A stretch of DNA of 48,850 nt from Verrucomicrobia bacterium SCGC AAA164-E04 (GCA_000383715.1 KB911972.1:1-48850); one strand, 5' to 3'; shown: positions 36,240 to 46,075, counted from the stretch's first letter. The notes: generated from the sequence alone by a model not told the origin. Numbers and translations are program-made.

Positions 36240-37404
36240 CGAACATTCACTCACAAAAGGGGGGGCAGAGGCCTACTTGTTCGATTTAATCAAGCGTTTA
36301 GAAATCCGAGGTCACGCATGTTATTTAGCATATGCAAAAGAGGAGCCTGATTTTGACATTTCTTCAATCAGATTACCGAGCATAGGTCAGGTATCAGCAA
36401 TTAATCTTGAGAGAGACTTGGCATCATTAAAAAGTTTTATCAACAAAGTCTGCCCTGACCTTATTCATATTCACGGCATATGGAATATTGAAGTCATCGA
36501 GGCGTGCCTCAAGCTAAAACCTTGCCTGATGACAGGCCACGATTATCGATGGTTATGCCCCGATTCCAAATTTTACTGGAAACGAACACAGAGTCCTTGC
36601 AGCAGGACCCCCGGATGGTTGTGTGCGCCATCTAGTTTAAAACACAAGTGCGTCACTCTTCGGCCGCACCTTCTGAAGCGAAACATTCAAAGAATCCAAA
36701 GATTCAAACGACTGATTCCAGAGATTCGAGCGGTTGTTACAGCAAGTCGATATGTAGCCAACAGATTCAGAGCATCATCCTTTCCTAAAGCAAAAACCCA
36801 CATCATTCCCTATTATTGCTCATTCAGCCCGCTTGACTCTCCCAGAAAACTCCCCAAGGAGAAATCCATCTCAATCATAGGTAGGACAGCTGATTATAAG
36901 GGAATTGATTACTTCCTTTCGGCGCTAGGAAAATTACCCGCAGATGTACGCGGCTTCATCATGGGAGATATCAACGAAAAAAAAGAAAGATCTATTCTAG
37001 AAATGGCGAGAAACGCCCATTGCGAGGGTAGAGTCACTCTTGAAAACTGGTCAGATCGTAAAGGAGTTGCAAGGTTATTGAAAAAGACCTCGATACTTAT
37101 TTTCCCTTCCATCTGGCCTGAGCCTTTCGGAATCACTGGGATAGAAGCCATGGCCTTTGGAATTCCTGTCATTGGAAGTGATATTGGAGGAATCCCCGAC
37201 TGGGTGGATCATGGAGTTACAGGTTATTTATGCCACCCCAAATCATCAGAAGAAATAGCCGCCTACGCCACCAAGCTTTTCAGCGATCAAGATTTGATGA
37301 TCTCCATGGGTATTGCCGGCCAAGAAAACATTCGGGATAAATTCTTACCAGAAATACACCTTAAGAAACTTGACCAAGTCTATGCCTCCTGCCTCCAAGA
37401 TTAA
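36220..37404 (+). CDS. Family 4 glycosyltransferase
   Basis: A 394-aa GT-B enzyme, with MKILHINEHSLTKGGAEAYL (N-terminal glycine loop), SIIGRTADYKGIDYFLSALG (start of C-terminal domain) and EPFGITGIEAMAFGIPVIGS (E-x7-E nucleotide-sugar motif). TGHDYRWLCPDSKFYW is a conserved GT4 segment. It overlaps the preceding GT2 gene by 20 bp and the following GT4 gene by 23 bp. Donor and linkage unknown. A G7 run (36259-36265) lies at codons ~14-16. Confidence 0.92.
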   Translation: MKILHINEHSLTKGGAEAYLFDLIKRLEIRGHACYLAYAKEEPDFDISSIRLPSIGQVSAINLERDLASLKSFINKVCPDLIHIHGIWNIEVIEACLKLKPCLMTGHDYRWLCPDSKFYWKRTQSPCSRTPGWLCAPSSLKHKCVTLRPHLLKRNIQRIQRFKRLIPEIRAVVTASRYVANRFRASSFPKAKTHIIPYYCSFSPLDSPRKLPKEKSISIIGRTADYKGIDYFLSALGKLPADVRGFIMGDINEKKERSILEMARNAHCEGRVTLENWSDRKGVARLLKKTSILIFPSIWPEPFGITGIEAMAFGIPVIGSDIGGIPDWVDHGVTGYLCHPKSSEEIAAYATKLFSDQDLMISMGIAGQENIRDKFLPEIHLKKLDQVYASCLQD

Positions 37405-38545
37405 AGTCGCCTTTTATTGCTTTTTTCCCGGTGGAGGGATTGGTCAATACACGCATGAACTTCTGTCACAATTGATGTGTCTGGAGTCATTGTCCGTTTC
37501 ACTTTACTGTCCACCCAATTTTGAATGGTTGGACAAAGCAAAATATGAAACTCACCCTGTTTTATTCCAGATTTCGTCGAGCCAGCCACTCATTCGCAAA
37601 ATGAAATTCCTCATGGGGCAGTGGATAAATCCGAATCGATTCCTCCATCATGCGGTTAAATCAAAAGCTCATATCGTTCACTTTAGTAATTTTAACCATT
37701 TGACTTATCCCGCCTGGAAAATTTTGGCACTGCGCAATGGTCAGCTTAAACAAGTTTGCACCGCTCACGACGTCAAAAGAGCAGTCAAAATTTTAAACCG
37801 AAAATGGGAAACCAAACAGCTACGTCAATTCTATAAAGATTGCCGTTTGATATTTGTTCATAGTGAGAGCCAAAAAAAAGAATTGAAAGCATTTGCTGGA
37901 GAAGGAAATTATCAAACAGTCATTGTCCCCCATGGCCCTTACGACTTTTCAAAGGGCCATCATTCGATTCAAATCAAAAGAAAACAAGTGGACACAGTCG
38001 TCAGTAAAGGTCTATTTTTCGGGAACATTAGGGATGAAAAAAATCTGGATGGATTGCTCAAAGCTATCGCTTTGGGATCAGACAACATTCATCTTACCGT
38101 GGCAGGTGCGTCTGGTATAGCTGGCCATAAAAATATCGACTATTACAAAGACCAAGCAAAGTCCCTGGGGCTCACAAAAAACATAACATGGATCAATAGC
38201 CACGTTCCCGAGGATCAAGTCGCAAATCTGTTTCAATCTACTGACTGGGTTGCCCTTCCCTACAAGATCAAGTTCACCTCGCAAAGCGGTGTTTTCAGTA
38301 TTGCAACTCACTATTCGACACCCATGTTGATCACTCCAGCGCCTACCTTCAAAGAGATTTTTGCATCATATTCATTGGGAGAAATGGCCTGCGACGAAAC
38401 TCCCGAGAAAATACAAATTGCATTGAAAAAGTTGGCAAATGGAGTCAAGACATCAAAGTATGATGGGTTTGCAAATTACCAAAGCCATCACACATGGGAA
38501 AGCAATGCTTCCATAACTCAAGCAGCCTATCTTGAGGCCATATGA
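37382..38545 (+). CDS. Family 4 glycosyltransferase
   Basis: A 387-aa GT-B enzyme. The N-terminal strand KVAFYCFFPGGGIGQYTHEL is typical, with FGNIRDEKNLDGLLKAIAL opening the C-terminal domain. The usual E-x7-E motif is weaker here (LPYKIKFTSQSGVFSIATH), as in some mannosyl/rhamnosyl GT4 subgroups. The frame opens at 37313; the ATG at 37382 is preferred because it starts just before the beta-strand and gives a 23-bp overlap with the previous gene, as elsewhere in this operon. Confidence 0.88.
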   Translation: MPPASKIKVAFYCFFPGGGIGQYTHELLSQLMCLESLSVSLYCPPNFEWLDKAKYETHPVLFQISSSQPLIRKMKFLMGQWINPNRFLHHAVKSKAHIVHFSNFNHLTYPAWKILALRNGQLKQVCTAHDVKRAVKILNRKWETKQLRQFYKDCRLIFVHSESQKKELKAFAGEGNYQTVIVPHGPYDFSKGHHSIQIKRKQVDTVVSKGLFFGNIRDEKNLDGLLKAIALGSDNIHLTVAGASGIAGHKNIDYYKDQAKSLGLTKNITWINSHVPEDQVANLFQSTDWVALPYKIKFTSQSGVFSIATHYSTPMLITPAPTFKEIFASYSLGEMACDETPEKIQIALKKLANGVKTSKYDGFANYQSHHTWESNASITQAAYLEAI

Positions 38546-39726
38546 TGCCTCGTTCAAGGATCATGAAGATTGCTGTGGTAACACCTATCCCTACCCCCTA
38601 TCGCGATGCCTTTTGGAACGTGGTTGGAGAAGCGCCCGATACAAATTTGCATGTGCTTTATTGTGCCACGGGCAAACCAGACAGACCATGGAAGATCAAG
38701 TGGCATATGAACTTTCATCATAAGTTTTTAAAAGGTTGGAATTTATTGGGCTGGAAATCGCGTGAAGCATCTCTTTATTTCAATCCTGAAGTCATCAAAC
38801 AGTTGAATCATATCCAGCCAGAAAAGGTAATCATCGGAGGATATAATCATCTCACGATGTTACTGGCCATGGCATGGTCTGTTATGAATGGTCGTGATTT
38901 CTACCTGATGTGCGAAACGAGCCATTTACGGAAAAGTAAGGGCATCCGAAGTCGTTTGAAGAGGCTGTTCATTGAAGCGATCGGAAGAAAATCTGCGGGG
39001 GGATTTCCAACCGGAAAAGCTGCTTCAAGATATCTACAATTTCATGGCTGGAAAAAAGATTCGCTGAGTTATCTTCCTAACGTTCCAGACATTAATGGCA
39101 TCACAAAAAAGCTAGAATTACTAAAGGCAGAAGGGGCGCAAATACGGTCAAAATGGAAAATCAAAGACGAGAAAATAATCATCTATGTGGGTAGACTGAT
39201 AAAAAAGAAAAATGTTGATCATTTAATAAAAGCAATTGCAAATATCAACCCGGAATCCAGGTTGGCTTTAGTTGTCATCGGAGATGGTGACCAAGCGCAA
39301 GATCTTAAATCTCTTAGTCAAAAACTGGGAACGGAAAAAGTAACGCGATTTTTGGGTTTTCTGGAGCCTGAATCGATATTGGAATGGTTTGCGCTCGCAA
39401 GCGTCTTTGTACTTCCTTCCAATGAGACGTGGGGCGTTTCGCCTATTGAGGCAGCTTCTGCCGGTCTGCACCTGATTTTGTCAGAAAATGTGGGTTCGGC
39501 TTTTGAAATATCTGATCGCTATTCGAAAATCCATATCGTTCAGGAAGGAAACATTCAGCAATGGCAAACGACAATCCTGAATGCCATTGATTCGAATCAT
39601 GACTTTGGCGAGAGGCCGCATGCCTCATCTTTGTCCCAAAATTTGCTGCACGATTGGAGCTATTCTGCATTAGCATCAAGGATGCTCACTTTTTTGACAT
39701 CCAAACGAAAGATATCTTTGGTTTAA
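38542..39726 (+). CDS. Family 4 glycosyltransferase
   Basis: A 394-aa GT-B enzyme whose C-terminal domain begins IIYVGRLIKKKNVDHLIKA and carries PSNETWGVSPIEAASAGLHL (E-x7-E motif). The N-terminal strand is MKIAVVTPIPTPYRDAFW, so the ATG at 38563 (387 aa) is a real alternative. The chosen ATG at 38542 overlaps the preceding stop as ATGA, matching the coupling seen at other junctions. Substrates unknown. Confidence 0.9.
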   Translation: MMPRSRIMKIAVVTPIPTPYRDAFWNVVGEAPDTNLHVLYCATGKPDRPWKIKWHMNFHHKFLKGWNLLGWKSREASLYFNPEVIKQLNHIQPEKVIIGGYNHLTMLLAMAWSVMNGRDFYLMCETSHLRKSKGIRSRLKRLFIEAIGRKSAGGFPTGKAASRYLQFHGWKKDSLSYLPNVPDINGITKKLELLKAEGAQIRSKWKIKDEKIIIYVGRLIKKKNVDHLIKAIANINPESRLALVVIGDGDQAQDLKSLSQKLGTEKVTRFLGFLEPESILEWFALASVFVLPSNETWGVSPIEAASAGLHLILSENVGSAFEISDRYSKIHIVQEGNIQQWQTTILNAIDSNHDFGERPHASSLSQNLLHDWSYSALASRMLTFLTSKRKISLV

Positions 39727-40992
39727 ATGACCAATGCTTCCAAAATATGGGCTATGGGCGCCGCGTTCATTGTCATGGCTCCACTGTCAACAAGTGGCGG
39801 TGCCATTGTGATTTTGAAATCGTTGAGATTGCTGACAACAGTGCTGGCCTTCTATTTTTCCATCTCTAACAACAAGCTTCCAGAGCGCCTGGGAGGAGCA
39901 AGGAACTTGTTTAATTTCGTTCTTTTATTCACGCTTGCCGCTTTGTGGAGCGATTACCCCGTCATGGGAATGGTAAACAAGGGGATGTTATTTTTTACGG
40001 TTATGACTGGTCTGGCAATGAGTTATTCTGCTGTATCGGCAAAGGATTTACTACAGAAGTTAAATATAATAGGTTATGTAGGAGGAGCCTCTTCGTTGAC
40101 CCTTGCCTATGTGTTTATTACTAATAAAGAAGATAATCTTGTGGGTGATCGTCTGGCCGTGGCGGGTATGAACGCAAACACGATAGGTGCCGCTGGGGCT
40201 CTCCTATTGTTATTAGCCGTTTATTTGTTATTCAAACCTGGAAAAAACATTCATAAGGTCGTCCACCTTTCAAGTGCTGTCTTCTTATTGGCCATCGTTT
40301 TGGGAACCGGAAGCAGGGGTGCACTGCTGATGAGTGCAGTGGGTTTATTTTTTATTCTTAAGCCTATTTTAAGCAAAAATTCCATGTCGATATTTGTGGT
40401 GTGCCTGATACCATTTGTAGTTTTACAAATATATGGAGCCATATCTGCTAATGAAGACACGGTGACCCCGGGAATTGATAGGCTTACCAATATGAATATG
40501 GAAACCAAAAACACAAGGTCAGGCATGTGGAATTGGACCATAAGAAAGTTTAATGAATCTCCCGTGATTGGAAAGGGATGGCTGAGTTGGGGGGGAACCA
40601 CTTCAGCGAACACCCACAACATCTATCTGCATGTATTGGCGGAATCCGGCGTCATCGGAGGCGTCGTATTTTTAATCATGCTATTCCGATTATTTTCTAT
40701 CTATAGAGTGAACACCTCTTCCTTGAAGGCAGGAATGGATACTTATGAATTTACACCTCTGGGTGCAGGAATTTTAGCGTCCGTACTTGTACATGGAATG
40801 GTTGAGAGCTCAACAATACTAGGAACAACCACCAATGCACTTTTTTTGGGGCTCTCAGTCGGATTAATGGATCGGGCCAACGTCCTCGATAATGATGATC
40901 GATCACCATTGAAAGTTGAAAAAGATCAATACCACCCTTGGGCCTTTCAACGTGATCAGGAGTCCCCTAAGAACCCGCTCACTTCAAATTGA
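39727..40992 (+). CDS. O-antigen ligase/polymerase family membrane protein
   Basis: A 421-aa integral membrane protein with about ten hydrophobic helices. A conserved GTGSRGALLMSAVGLFFIL segment, the large periplasmic loop (TRSGMWNWTIRKF, SPVIGKGWLSWGG) and SANTHNIYLHVLAESGVIGG with a key His are hallmarks of the O-antigen ligase (WaaL)/polymerase (Wzy) superfamily. It joins or polymerises glycan repeat units at the periplasmic face. Ligase and polymerase cannot be separated by sequence alone. It starts immediately after the previous stop codon and shares four bases (TTGA) with the next gene. Confidence 0.9.
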   Translation: MTNASKIWAMGAAFIVMAPLSTSGGAIVILKSLRLLTTVLAFYFSISNNKLPERLGGARNLFNFVLLFTLAALWSDYPVMGMVNKGMLFFTVMTGLAMSYSAVSAKDLLQKLNIIGYVGGASSLTLAYVFITNKEDNLVGDRLAVAGMNANTIGAAGALLLLLAVYLLFKPGKNIHKVVHLSSAVFLLAIVLGTGSRGALLMSAVGLFFILKPILSKNSMSIFVVCLIPFVVLQIYGAISANEDTVTPGIDRLTNMNMETKNTRSGMWNWTIRKFNESPVIGKGWLSWGGTTSANTHNIYLHVLAESGVIGGVVFLIMLFRLFSIYRVNTSSLKAGMDTYEFTPLGAGILASVLVHGMVESSTILGTTTNALFLGLSVGLMDRANVLDNDDRSPLKVEKDQYHPWAFQRDQESPKNPLTSN

Positions 40993-42200
40993 AAATACTT
41001 CATGTCATCCATAGTTTGGACCCACGCTCTGGAGGTCCCAGCCACGCGCTATATGAGCTTTCTCGTGCCCAAGTAAATCAGGGAAACTCCGTGAGCATCA
41101 TCACTTCTGACAGACAATCAGGGGAGCAATGGTTTACCAGTTCCGATTATCTTAAGTGTATCAAAAACTCTCTTCCAGGCGGCTTAGCAAATTTATCAAT
41201 AATACCAAGTTATGGTCGTTATAGACCTTGGGTGCGATATGCGTATTCGCCACAATGCACTTCCTTTATTTACAAAGCATTGGGTTGTCATTTGCGCTCG
41301 TCGCCGACAATTGATTTTGTACACGTGCACGGGCTGTTCAGTCAGATCACTCAAAAAGCCACAGATATTTGCGACCGATTAAAAATACCCTATGCGGTAA
41401 GACCCACGGGCGCACTGGACGCATTGCCTCTTAGACGAGGTTTCACATTGTTTAAAAGGATTTTTCTCCGATATCTTCTTAAAAATTCTTTGGAAAAAGC
41501 ATCCTTTGTTCATGCAACCTCGGAATCAGAAGCTAGATCCTTGAAAAAACTAAACTTTGATTTGAGGATTAAGTCGGTTCCTCTTGGAGTCACAGTTCCA
41601 AACTGGGATCCCAAATATTACCAGTCGGTTTTTCACCGCAGATTCGCGGGACTAAAAGGCAAGCGTATCGTTTTGTGCCTTTCGAGAATACACCCAATAA
41701 AACGATTGGGATTGGCCTTGGAGGCATTTAAAATTTTAAGATTAAATTTGGAAGATTGCCAACTTGTTATTGCCGGCACTCCAACGAAACATCAACAATC
41801 CTTGGAAAAGTTGGCGAATGCATTGGGGGTCTCAGACCACGTTCACTTTACAGGTTTCTTAAGTAAGGATCTTAAAACTGGAGCATTCTTCAGCTCAAGC
41901 GTATTTTTGCAGACTTCAGAACATGAAAATTTCGGCCTTGGAGTGATGGAATCAATGGCCCATGGCTTGCGTGTTGTTTGCACCAAGGGAGTTGCAGCCG
42001 GCAAGCATGTCGTATCGAGTCAAGGGGGATTGTTCGTATCTGACACTCCGGAAGCTGTCGCTCACGGCCTCTGTGATGTGATTAATTATCATTCATCCCC
42101 CTGTGATTTGAATTTAGCTCGTCGAGTAAGCAACTCATTTTCATGGGATGCAATCGCAAAACAATTGGACGTTTACTATAGTCACTCGACTCAAAGGTAG
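40989..42200 (+). CDS. Family 4 glycosyltransferase (TTG start)
   Basis: A 403-aa GT-B enzyme: KILHVIHSLDPRSGGPSHAL at the N-terminus, FVHVHGLFSQITQKA, YAVRPTGALDALPLRRG, LSRIHPIKRLGLALEAFKIL and EHENFGLGVMESMAHGLRVV (E-x7-E). The start is a TTG overlapping the preceding TGA (TTGA, 40989-40992), which is well supported because the conserved N-terminal strand begins at the second codon. Donor and acceptor unknown. Confidence 0.9.
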   Translation: MKILHVIHSLDPRSGGPSHALYELSRAQVNQGNSVSIITSDRQSGEQWFTSSDYLKCIKNSLPGGLANLSIIPSYGRYRPWVRYAYSPQCTSFIYKALGCHLRSSPTIDFVHVHGLFSQITQKATDICDRLKIPYAVRPTGALDALPLRRGFTLFKRIFLRYLLKNSLEKASFVHATSESEARSLKKLNFDLRIKSVPLGVTVPNWDPKYYQSVFHRRFAGLKGKRIVLCLSRIHPIKRLGLALEAFKILRLNLEDCQLVIAGTPTKHQQSLEKLANALGVSDHVHFTGFLSKDLKTGAFFSSSVFLQTSEHENFGLGVMESMAHGLRVVCTKGVAAGKHVVSSQGGLFVSDTPEAVAHGLCDVINYHSSPCDLNLARRVSNSFSWDAIAKQLDVYYSHSTQR

Positions 42201-42240
42201 AGCATGGGTATCTGTTCCATGAATAATTGAAAGCAACCAA

Positions 42241-43113
42241 ATGACAGTAACGGTAATCATTGCCACAAAAAACGAAGAACAAAATCTTCGTAACTGTTTG
42301 GAGAGCGTAAGATGGGCTGATCAGGTCATTGTAGTTGATTCAGGAAGCACGGATCGAACCAGGGAGATTGCTGAAGAATCTGGCGCTCATTTCCATGTAT
42401 TCAAATACGAGGGAGGTTGGCCAAAGAAGAGGAATTGGGCAATAAATTCAGGTTTGGCAAAACATCCTTGGATCCTGATTTTAGACGCCGATGAAAGAGT
42501 TTCTGCCTCACTTCGTGATGAAATCCAAGCAGCGATCAACACCGCACATTTTGATGGTTATTACATCAAGTGGAAATTTATTTTTCTAGGTAGATGGATG
42601 AAACATTCATGGAGCCATGGCTGGATGATGCGACTATTCAGAAATGGCAAGGGGGAATACGAAAATTTAAACATGACTGACGAAGGCGGATGGGACGCCG
42701 AAGTACATGAAAATGTTGCTGTCGAAGGTCGATGTGGAAGGCTATCCCATTGCCTTGATCATGAGTCTTCGCATGACTTACACCGGTGGATTCAAAAACA
42801 AAATGATTTCTCAACATGGAATGCCAAGCGACGCATCAAGCAACTGGACTCACCTCTTCCAGCGCTCCATCATTTTTTCTCGAACGATCCAGTAAAACGT
42901 CGTAAGTGGATGAAAGCCTTTTTCCTTCGATTACCGGGACAGCCATTGTTGATATTCTTTTATCTGTATTTTTTCAAAATGGGCTTTCTCGACGGGCTTG
43001 CTGGCTTTTATTTTTGCAGCCTGAGAGCGTGCCATGAATTAAATGTCAATGCAAAGGTTTTTGAGAGTCAATTGGAATCAAAAAATCAACAGAATGAAGA
43101 TTCCTCGAATTAG
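42241..43113 (+). CDS. Family 2 glycosyltransferase (WaaE/KdtX-like)
   Basis: A 290-aa GT-A enzyme with VTVIIATKNEEQNLRNCLES, VIVVDSGSTDRTREIAEE and GGWPKKRNWAINSG, followed by WILILDADERVSASL (DxD). These motifs and the length match the WaaE/KdtX subfamily of lipopolysaccharide-core beta-glucosyltransferases, which add hexose to the inner core; the acceptor here is not known. A C-terminal hydrophobic segment (PLLIFFYLYFFKMGFLDGL) is typical of the subfamily. The 3' end overlaps the heparinase-like gene by 20 bp. Confidence 0.92.
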   Translation: MTVTVIIATKNEEQNLRNCLESVRWADQVIVVDSGSTDRTREIAEESGAHFHVFKYEGGWPKKRNWAINSGLAKHPWILILDADERVSASLRDEIQAAINTAHFDGYYIKWKFIFLGRWMKHSWSHGWMMRLFRNGKGEYENLNMTDEGGWDAEVHENVAVEGRCGRLSHCLDHESSHDLHRWIQKQNDFSTWNAKRRIKQLDSPLPALHHFFSNDPVKRRKWMKAFFLRLPGQPLLIFFYLYFFKMGFLDGLAGFYFCSLRACHELNVNAKVFESQLESKNQQNEDSSN

Positions 43114-44761
43114 TAATCTAAATAGATTATTTCATACCATTCGACCTTTGCGCTGGAAGCAGATCTTCTACCGTTTGAATTACAGACTGCGGTTTTGGGC
43201 CAGACCAAAGCAGTTGAAAGAAACCAATATTGAACCTAACTTGCTGAGTGATTACGCAGCGCTTCGTGCATTGAAGGTTCCACTGAAGGCACTATTCAAA
43301 CGCGAAACAATTCTTGAAGGTCAATTCGAGTTCATAAATCTTAAGGAGCACATTGAATTCCCTCCCAATTGGGATTTCCCATCTCCCTGCAAGCTATGGC
43401 GCTACCAGCTACACTACTTCGAGTGGCTTTACTGCCTTGATTACATTGAAGCCAGAAAGTGTGTGTTAAGTTGGATTGAACACTACTCCTTTGAGCAAAA
43501 TCGGGATGGATGGGAGGCCTACCCCACCTCACTGAGACTCATGTCTTGGAGCGTGTATTTCATAGCTGTTCACCAGAGGGAACTTTCCAACGACGAGGCC
43601 TTCTCAAACATATTAAGTCAGAGCATCCTGACTCAAGCTGTCTGGCTGGAAAAAAATCTCGAGTATCATTTAATGGCCAATCATCTTTTGGAAAATGCGG
43701 CTGCCCTTTTGATGGCAGGCTCTCTATTCAATGGCAACTTGACCGAAAGATGGAAAAAGACAGGATCCAAAATCCTCGACCAAGAGGTACGTGAACAAAT
43801 CCTTCCCGACGGTATGCATTTCGAACGATCCCCCATGTATCATTTGAGGATATTCAATGTATTGAAGGAAACAAGGCTGTTGCTGAAATCGAACGAAGAA
43901 AATCATTTAAAACCAATTCTCCGCTCAATGGAGAAGGCTTTGGATCTAGTCAGGCACCCGGACGAAGACATTGCACTCTTGAATGATTCAAACCTGGGGG
44001 TTTATCCCCTCCCCCCCGAGTCTAACAATTCATTCAGCCCAATGCCTGGGCCATGGCAACTGCCTGATGCAGGTTATTATGGTTACCGTGGATCAAATGG
44101 AGAATATATCATCTTTGATGCGGGGCCTATCGGGCCCGACTACAATCCCGGGCATTCGCATGGTGACATGTTTTCATATGAAGTCACTTGGGATTACCAT
44201 AGGATGATCGTTGATACAGGAAACTTCGATTACGAACCTGGTTTGATGCGTTTTCATTGCCGGTCAACAAAGGCTCACAATACGGTTCAGGTCAACGAAG
44301 AGGATCAATGTGATTTTTGGGGCACTTTCAGGGTTGGGAAAAGGTTTCAACCAGAAGACGTCAAATTCGCAGAGAAAGAAAATGGATTTCAGCTTGAAGC
44401 AACTCACAGCGGGTATCGCAGAATTCCTGAAAGAGCAGTGCATCGCAGGCTAGTAAATTTTCATGCTGGAAACCTTCTTTGCATACAGGATTTGATTCAA
44501 GCTGAAAAATCGGTCCATGCGGTTTCCAGAATTCACTTCCATCCCGATTGCAAATGTCTGGATATGACGGTTCGGCAACTCGTCATCCGCAACGCCAAGG
44601 TTGATTGCATCATCGAATGGGATCGAGAATCAAGTGCCAAGCTTGAAGACTCTTTTTATTGTCCTGAATTCAATACGAAGTTACCAAACAAGGTGCTGGC
44701 GCTGACTCAGGTTGGAACTGATTTGAGGATTCATTACTCGCTTAGATTTACGAGGGGATGA
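43094..44761 (+). CDS. Heparinase II/III-family protein
   Basis: A 555-aa protein. The N-terminal half is an alpha/alpha-toroid (YQLHYFEWLYCLDY, WEAYPTSLRLMSWSVYF, HLMANHLLENAAALLMAG and ILPDGMHFERSPMYHLR), and the C-terminal half a beta-sandwich (GPDYNPGHSHGDMFSYEV with His residues, TGNFDYEPG, KAHNTVQVN). Known members are polysaccharide lyases, but many sit in glycan loci and their reaction is unproven. There is no signal peptide, so a cytoplasmic or unusual location is implied. The frame opens at 43043; the ATG at 43094 is preferred and overlaps the preceding gene by 20 bp. Confidence 0.88.
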   Translation: MKIPRISNLNRLFHTIRPLRWKQIFYRLNYRLRFWARPKQLKETNIEPNLLSDYAALRALKVPLKALFKRETILEGQFEFINLKEHIEFPPNWDFPSPCKLWRYQLHYFEWLYCLDYIEARKCVLSWIEHYSFEQNRDGWEAYPTSLRLMSWSVYFIAVHQRELSNDEAFSNILSQSILTQAVWLEKNLEYHLMANHLLENAAALLMAGSLFNGNLTERWKKTGSKILDQEVREQILPDGMHFERSPMYHLRIFNVLKETRLLLKSNEENHLKPILRSMEKALDLVRHPDEDIALLNDSNLGVYPLPPESNNSFSPMPGPWQLPDAGYYGYRGSNGEYIIFDAGPIGPDYNPGHSHGDMFSYEVTWDYHRMIVDTGNFDYEPGLMRFHCRSTKAHNTVQVNEEDQCDFWGTFRVGKRFQPEDVKFAEKENGFQLEATHSGYRRIPERAVHRRLVNFHAGNLLCIQDLIQAEKSVHAVSRIHFHPDCKCLDMTVRQLVIRNAKVDCIIEWDRESSAKLEDSFYCPEFNTKLPNKVLALTQVGTDLRIHYSLRFTRG

Positions 44762-45969
44762 AGATTCTTTTCTTATCGCATTACTTTCCCCCGGAGGGAA
44801 ATGCTCCTGCTACCAGGACCTTTGAACATACTCGCCGATGGGCAAACGCAGGTCACGATATCAAAGTGATTACCTGCGCCCCTAACGTCCCACATGGGAA
44901 AGTTTATCCAAATTTCAAAAACTCAATATACAGTCGATCAGTTTTAGGGGGAGTCCACGTGTTGCGAGTCTGGACATACCTCGCAGCCAACAAAGGAAAA
45001 GGTCGTCGGTCATTAAACTATGTCTCTTATTTATTCTCATCGGTAGTAGCGGGTTTATTCTCTGCGAAGCCAGATCTAATGATTGCAACCTCTCCTCAAT
45101 TTTTTTGTGGATGCGCAGGAGCCATATTAGCGAAACTCAAAAATATACCTTTCATACTTGAGGTCAGAGACGTTTGGCCTGATTCCATCATTGCAGTGAA
45201 TGCCATCAGCAATCAGAGAGTTTTGAAGTGGATGTTCATCCTGGAAAAATGGCTCTATCGGAGCGCGACGCATATTGTGACTGTAGGCAACGGCTATAAA
45301 AAGGTTCTGGTCGAAAAAGGAGTGCCTCCTGAAAAGATTTCGATCATTACGAACGGAGCAGACTTGAAACAGTTTTTGCCAGCAAAGGTTGCTAAAAAGG
45401 GGGACTCCAAATTTATTTGCTCTTTTATCGGGACTTTGGGGATGGCTGCTGGCTTGGAAATTGTCATCAGAGCGGCCCAATATCTGGATTCCATAGATGA
45501 ATCAGATATAGTGTTCAACCTTGTTGGGGATGGGGCTGACTACGAGAACCTTTTGAAAAAGGTAAGCGATCTCAATATTAGAAGGATTCAATTCACCGGC
45601 TTGGTTAAAAAAGAAAATATCTCGGATTATCTAAGGGAAACAAATGTTTGCCTGATCCACCTCATCAAATCGGACTTATTCAAAACAGTGATACCCTCTA
45701 AATTGTTTGAAGCAATGGCATCAGAGGTTCCAGTTGTCATAGGTGTCCAAGGGGAAGCAGCTGCTATTGTGGAAGCCGCTCAGTGTGGGCTCTCATTTAC
45801 TCCCGAAAACCATTTGGAACTTTGCGATCTTCTGATTCAACTCAATAATGATCCAATACTAAGGGCATCCATGGGCGAACAGGGAAGAGTTTATCTAGAA
45901 TCCCATTTTTGCCGTGAACAGCTAGCAGATCAATATCTTGAAGTGCTGCATAAGGTATGCCCGGCATGA
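44758..45969 (+). CDS. Family 4 glycosyltransferase (WbuB/WcaI-like)
   Basis: A 403-aa GT-B enzyme starting KILFLSHYFPPEGNAPATRT, typical of the WbuB/WcaI subfamily, with PFILEVRDVWPDSIIAVNA, HIVTVGNGYKKVLVEKG and ITNGADLKQFLP. The C-terminal domain has FIGTLGMAAGLEIVIRAAQ and PSKLFEAMASEVPVV (E-x7-type motif). The subfamily often transfers fucose, N-acetylfucosamine or similar 6-deoxyhexoses, but the donor is not certain. Its ATG overlaps the previous stop as ATGA. Confidence 0.92.
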   Translation: MKILFLSHYFPPEGNAPATRTFEHTRRWANAGHDIKVITCAPNVPHGKVYPNFKNSIYSRSVLGGVHVLRVWTYLAANKGKGRRSLNYVSYLFSSVVAGLFSAKPDLMIATSPQFFCGCAGAILAKLKNIPFILEVRDVWPDSIIAVNAISNQRVLKWMFILEKWLYRSATHIVTVGNGYKKVLVEKGVPPEKISIITNGADLKQFLPAKVAKKGDSKFICSFIGTLGMAAGLEIVIRAAQYLDSIDESDIVFNLVGDGADYENLLKKVSDLNIRRIQFTGLVKKENISDYLRETNVCLIHLIKSDLFKTVIPSKLFEAMASEVPVVIGVQGEAAAIVEAAQCGLSFTPENHLELCDLLIQLNNDPILRASMGEQGRVYLESHFCREQLADQYLEVLHKVCPA

Positions 45970-46070
45970 AGAAAATCATTACTTTCGTTTAGTCGACATA
46001 TGCTCAAGACCATCTGCACGATTTCCCCAGTGAACATACAACCCATAACATATGAAAACCTGCCAGCAGA

Positions 46071-46075
46071 AAGGA
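46071..46075 (+). promoter_or_regulatory. Ribosome-binding site of the WecA-like gene
   Basis: AAGGA lies 7 nt before the ATG at 46083, a well-placed Shine-Dalgarno site and rare in this window. Confidence 0.6.
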
